NCBI GenBank assembly: GCA_003165855.1
Contig: PMXH01000248.1
Span: 5,415 to 14,448 of the forward strand
Length of the DNA: 9,034 bases
Direction of reading: 5' to 3'
DNA from: Acidobacteriaceae bacterium
GTDB taxonomy: Bacteria > Acidobacteriota > Terriglobia > Terriglobales > Acidobacteriaceae
The notes under the pieces were generated by a model. That model was not told the origin of the DNA. It searched no databases and saw only the letters and a program-made list of their open reading frames with translations. Of the stretch, positions 6,629 through 9,034 are shown piece after piece (the first letter of the stretch is position 1; every line of letters starts with the position of its first letter). The position numbers and the translations under genes are program-made.

Positions 6629-7675
6629 CTACTCCAGTGACCCCGAAAAATCTGCCGGCACGTAATGGAAGAAAATGGAGGTCGAGGTATGTCCTGCGCC
6701 TAAGACGTCGCGGGAATGAGGCACTCTGGTTCCGCGGTAGACCAGGCCGTCACCAAGGGCCTGATAAACCGTGACTGCGCCTTCGGGAGTGTCGAGGCGG
6801 ATCGGCCAGGAGGTCGCCAGGTCGGGCTCGGGAGAAAAATCCAGGCAGAGCGTAACGCTGAACTCGCACTGCTCCCGGTCAGTGTGCTTTTTCAGCTCGG
6901 CACCGCTCAGATAAGACGCCAGATAGACATAAGAGGGCTTGACCGGCTCTCCCGCGATGGCGCTTACCGCATTCGCAATCTGATGATGGAAAAATCGAGC
7001 GACACTCTCGTTGTGGGCAACGTATCGCCGTGAGCTCTGATAGTCGCCCAGTCTGATTGTTCCCTGCCGGATCGCATGCCGGTAGTAGCGCCGCAACGCA
7101 GCCAGATTGAAAGGGTGAATCAAGTTGCTGAGCGGTACGTATCCTTTCTCTCGAAACACCTGGGCATGCGGCCTGACGATTTCGGACCATTCCACAAGAC
7201 GCCGCTCTGCATGGCCTGCAGGCGTCAAGATAGCGGCCTCGGCTAACAAGGACCGCATTTCGTTGCGGAGTGAAGCGGGCGCGGGTTCGCCTGTTTGAAG
7301 ACGTAAAACAACCGCTTCCAGCTGAGCCCCCAGCCAGAACGGATGCAAAGATCCGGTTGTCGGGTCTCGCACCCAGGCTATCGTTCGTTGCAAGCTAAAC
7401 CCGTCAAGCAAATGGCGACGAGCTTCCAGTTCTGCCGGCACTTGGCCAGGAGGCAGGACGGTGCAATCCGGATTGAGGAATAGCTGCTCAGGCAGGCCCT
7501 GCTGCAGCGATTGGGATCCCGCTGGACGGCGCGGAATCAGGTGAAGCGGCAACTCGTCGAGCAGACAATGGAATTGCCCGGGGGGCAGCGTCGCGGTTTG
7601 CGTTTGCCGCGATGCTACCCCCATCAGGCTTGCCATCCATTCAAGCCACGCCGTGTCTTTTATTTGTGAAGCCAT
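6629..7675 (-). CDS. Putative Fe(II)-dependent (2OG-type) dioxygenase, second gene of operon
   Basis: The 348-residue product has two parts. The C-terminal half (about 165-340) reads as a double-stranded beta-helix oxygenase. It starts with a prolyl-hydroxylase-like helix (REKGYVPLSNLIHPFNLAAL, 175-194) and carries an HxD metal motif in KKHTDREQ (H264, D266) and a distal His in RVPHSRD (H320). The usual Arg about 10 residues after the distal His, which binds 2-oxoglutarate, is absent: TSTSIFFHYV occupies that place. The cosubstrate is therefore uncertain. The N-terminal half (1-165) is unfamiliar; the segment WLGAQLEAVVLRLQTGEPAP to AAILTP looks winged-helix-like. There is no signal peptide, so it should be cytosolic. 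The ATG at 7675 lies inside the end of the upstream oxygenase gene (16-base overlap), implying translational coupling. The substrate is unknown; a protein or peptide is a reasonable guess from the partner gene. Confidence 0.8.
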   Translation of the reverse strand: MASQIKDTAWLEWMASLMGVASRQTQTATLPPGQFHCLLDELPLHLIPRRPAGSQSLQQGLPEQLFLNPDCTVLPPGQVPAELEARRHLLDGFSLQRTIAWVRDPTTGSLHPFWLGAQLEAVVLRLQTGEPAPASLRNEMRSLLAEAAILTPAGHAERRLVEWSEIVRPHAQVFREKGYVPLSNLIHPFNLAALRRYYRHAIRQGTIRLGDYQSSRRYVAHNESVARFFHHQIANAVSAIAGEPVKPSYVYLASYLSGAELKKHTDREQCEFSVTLCLDFSPEPDLATSWPIRLDTPEGAVTVYQALGDGLVYRGTRVPHSRDVLGAGHTSTSIFFHYVPADFSGSLE

Positions 7676-8763
7676 CCGTTTAGGGTGAATCGGCTATCGG
7701 CGAAAGCCCGCGAGGGACAACGCACCGGGGTAATTTCGTGCAGCAGAGAACAGGGGAAAAACACGATCTGGTTCTGCTGGGGAACGATCGTCTGGTAGCT
7801 GCCGACGCTGAGGGGTTGCTCGCCTTTTTCGCGCGAGTCATGGATGCGTAACTCTCCGCCTTCGAACTGGCTGGGCTCGCGATGGAAAAAGTAGACGAAC
7901 GTCATGCGCCGAGAAGCAATCCTCTCTTGCGCGTCGTCGCAGTGAGCGTGGAAGAAGTCGCCGTCATTGCTGGCCGTGATCTGGACTTCCGAGTGGGTAA
8001 TCGGAAACTCCTCGATCCCAAGCTGCTCCAGCACCGCGGGCAGCACGCCGCGAACTCGGTTCAAAATGACTTCCTCATGCCGTCCCAAATCCATCAGCAC
8101 CCGGGAGCGACGATGGCTGTAGTCAGTTACTCCTGGGGCTCCGGTGGGAGAAATCACCTCGCTGCCGCGAAATTCCGCCTCATGCTGCAGCGTGTATTGC
8201 ATAAGCTCCTCAACCTCTTGCGGGGCGAGGAATTCGTCCAGCACAACGCACTGCGCGCGAACAACAGCAGGCGCGTCTAAGACGCCGACGCCGCTGCCGG
8301 AGTCGAATTGGCTTTGCCCTACGGCTTGCCGCACAGGTGCATTCTGGTGCCGCAGACTGATGCTCGGGGCCTGTGGTCCGCTCGGCGGTTGAGGTCCGCT
8401 GGGAGGGTGCGCGGGCGTATCATGCGGCCCGGAAGGCGGTTGAGGTCCGGTGCTTGGCGGCTGTGGGCCACCGAACACCGTTGCGGGTGTGTTCTCTTCC
8501 GTGCTAACCGAAGGCGCACTATTGGTAACGATTCGCTCGACGATGCTGCCGCCCAACAGAGCAAAAGCGCGTTGTGCCACGGTCTCGCCGACAGAGCGAG
8601 CGATGGCTGCGGTTACAGCCGATTGAGTCTCCGGACTGCTGCCGGACGCGGCCCTGGCATTTTGCAGAAGACTCGTCAGCAACTCCCGCTCTCGCGGGCT
8701 CAGAATCCGGTCATCCTGCATCAACGTTTCAGAAAAGGCATCGAGAATCTGTTTCGACGTCAT
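7660..8763 (-). CDS. Helical domain + Pro-rich linker + prolyl-hydroxylase-like 2OG-Fe(II) oxygenase
   Basis: The product has 367 residues from the ATG at 8763. That start is preferred because GGGAGGAG lies 8 bases upstream; the in-frame GTG at 8772 would be only 1 base from it. Residues 1-85 form a helical domain (SKQILDAFSETL, LSPRERELLTSLLQNA, VGETVAQRAFALLGGSIVER) somewhat like TerB-type or leader-like helices; I cannot name it. Residues 98-134 are a proline-rich linker of GPQPPS-type repeats. Residues about 170-367 are a 2OG-Fe(II) oxygenase of the prolyl 4-hydroxylase type. Visible residues are FHAHCDD with H274 and D276, YFFHREPSQFEGGELRIHD, distal H342 in LLHEITPV, and R358 in RFTLNGW for 2-oxoglutarate. 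The active site is complete. The likely reaction is hydroxylation of a protein or peptide side chain, by family. It is the first gene of an operon with the second oxygenase. Confidence 0.85.
   Translation of the reverse strand: MTSKQILDAFSETLMQDDRILSPRERELLTSLLQNARAASGSSPETQSAVTAAIARSVGETVAQRAFALLGGSIVERIVTNSAPSVSTEENTPATVFGGPQPPSTGPQPPSGPHDTPAHPPSGPQPPSGPQAPSISLRHQNAPVRQAVGQSQFDSGSGVGVLDAPAVVRAQCVVLDEFLAPQEVEELMQYTLQHEAEFRGSEVISPTGAPGVTDYSHRRSRVLMDLGRHEEVILNRVRGVLPAVLEQLGIEEFPITHSEVQITASNDGDFFHAHCDDAQERIASRRMTFVYFFHREPSQFEGGELRIHDSREKGEQPLSVGSYQTIVPQQNQIVFFPCSLLHEITPVRCPSRAFADSRFTLNGWLHK
8362..8472 (-). repeat. In-frame proline-rich repeat (GPQPPS type)
   Basis: This stretch encodes GGPQPPST, GPQPPS, GPHDTPAHPPS, GPQPPS and GPQAPS in succession inside the first oxygenase gene. 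A 15-base direct repeat, GGCGGTTGAGGTCCG (+ strand, 8384-8398 and 8435-8449), recurs 51 bases (17 codons) apart, in frame. Other copies of the same peptide use different synonymous codons (CCACAGCCGCCAAGC versus CCTCAACCGCCTTCC), so the peptide repeat appears older than the DNA repeat and may be kept by protein-level selection. Confidence 0.8.
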
Positions 8764-8776
8764 TGAGCACACTCCT

Positions 8777-8793
8777 CCCTGTAATTACAAGGG
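8777..8793 (-). promoter_or_regulatory. Dyad overlapping the ribosome-binding site of the oxygenase operon
   Basis: The perfect 10-base palindrome TGTAATTACA (8780-8789) is flanked by CCC (8777-8779) and AGGG (8790-8793). In the mRNA it can form a small hairpin (CCC, bulged U, UGU, AAUU loop, ACAGGG) whose GGG is the first part of the GGGAGGAG Shine-Dalgarno sequence (8772-8779). It could alternatively be a DNA operator about 40-50 bases downstream of the predicted transcription start. Function is inferred only. Confidence 0.4.
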
Positions 8794-8837
8794 CGTTTAA
8801 GTTCCGGTTGGGCAAAAAGGGAAGCGCTAACGCGGAG

Positions 8838-8866
8838 ACAGTAACAGGAAACCGCCAACTTTTCAA
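8838..8866 (-). promoter_or_regulatory. Sigma70-type promoter of the two-oxygenase operon
   Basis: On the - strand TTGAAA (8861-8866) and TACTGT (8838-8843) are separated by exactly 17 bases. The -35 matches five of six consensus positions and the -10 three of six, including the key T-A-...-T. Transcription would start near 8831, about 68 bases before the ATG at 8763. The promoter begins about 50 bases after the purQ stop, where no clear terminator is seen, so read-through from purQ is also possible. Confidence 0.55.
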
Positions 8867-8917
8867 ACAGAATTTTGTTGCCCCAGAATCGCGATCTTGA
8901 TTTTCAGATTGAATGCC

Positions 8918-9034
8918 CTACCTGCCGGCCATCGCACCCACCATCGAGTGAAAGACTTTCATCCCATCGGTGCAGCCAAGTTCGGGCTCGGCTGACCGTT
9001 CGGGATGGGGCATCATGCCAACGACGTTGCCGCC
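8918..9034 (-). CDS. purQ: Phosphoribosylformylglycinamidine synthase subunit PurQ, C-terminal fragment
   Basis: The last 38 codons and TAG stop of a gene that enters from the right edge on the - strand. The fragment reads [20 protein letters not shown] followed by [30 protein letters not shown] with the downstream DG..(V/L)F.S is the characteristic end of the PurQ class I glutamine amidotransferase; the His and Glu of MMPHPER complete the Cys-His-Glu triad. PurQ supplies ammonia from glutamine to PurL for the conversion of FGAR to FGAM in purine synthesis, in the cytoplasm. A fused PurL with a C-terminal glutaminase domain would end similarly, but the short tail fits separate PurQ. The 154 bases between its stop and the next start contain the oxygenase promoter and dyad. 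Confidence 0.88.
   Translation of the reverse strand, partial: GGNVVGMMPHPERSAEPELGCTDGMKVFHSMVGAMAGR

Noticed and set aside
8308..8766. 152-codon + strand reading frame opposite the N-terminal part of the first oxygenase
   Set aside because: It is a shadow of the GC-rich, Pro/Ala-rich coding strand; the product is Arg-rich with no domain.
8772..8772. GTG start for the first oxygenase, adding three residues
   Set aside because: The GGGAGGAG ribosome-binding sequence is only one base from this GTG but 8 bases from the ATG at 8763, which is the normal spacing.

Overview
The window looks like a chromosomal segment of an Acidobacteriota bacterium, probably a soil Terriglobia/Koribacter-type lineage. 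The main clue is a Hanks-type Ser/Thr kinase fused through one membrane helix to a large PD40/TolB-like propeller, an architecture that is strongly expanded in that phylum. Supporting signs are moderately GC-rich coding sequence, mixed ATG/GTG starts and short TTGATG-type heptamer repeats between genes. The assignment is an inference; there is no rRNA or other phylogenetic marker. No tRNA, rRNA, CRISPR array, insertion sequence or phage gene was seen.

Left part (1-3900): the window opens inside the 3' end of lysA (diaminopimelate decarboxylase, + strand). It is followed by a lone small gene of unknown function (431-910, + strand). Facing these on the - strand are housekeeping genes: yebC (3044-3796), then tlyA (2042-2791) and nadK (1101-1979). 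tlyA and nadK lie 62 bases apart and probably form an operon. yebC has a good extended -10 promoter and its own intrinsic terminator. A compound inverted repeat at 1028-1098 separates the converging unknown gene and nadK and probably terminates both.

Middle (3900-6605): a divergent promoter region drives yebC leftward and, through a good sigma70-type promoter with a very short predicted leader, an 849-residue transmembrane Ser/Thr kinase rightward.

Right part (6629-8917): a two-gene - strand operon with its own promoter encodes two different Fe(II)/2-oxoglutarate-type dioxygenases overlapping by 16 bases. The first (7660-8763) has a helical N-terminal domain, a proline-rich linker made of GPQPPS-like repeats, and a C-terminal prolyl-hydroxylase-like domain. 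The second (6629-7675) has an uncharacterised N-terminal half and a C-terminal HxD...H oxygenase domain that lacks an obvious 2-oxoglutarate-binding arginine. This pair is the most interesting content: it resembles a peptide or protein modification cassette, possibly with a substrate-like segment built into one enzyme. The function is unproven.

The window closes with the 3' end of purQ (8918-9034, - strand), which I read directly from the sequence.
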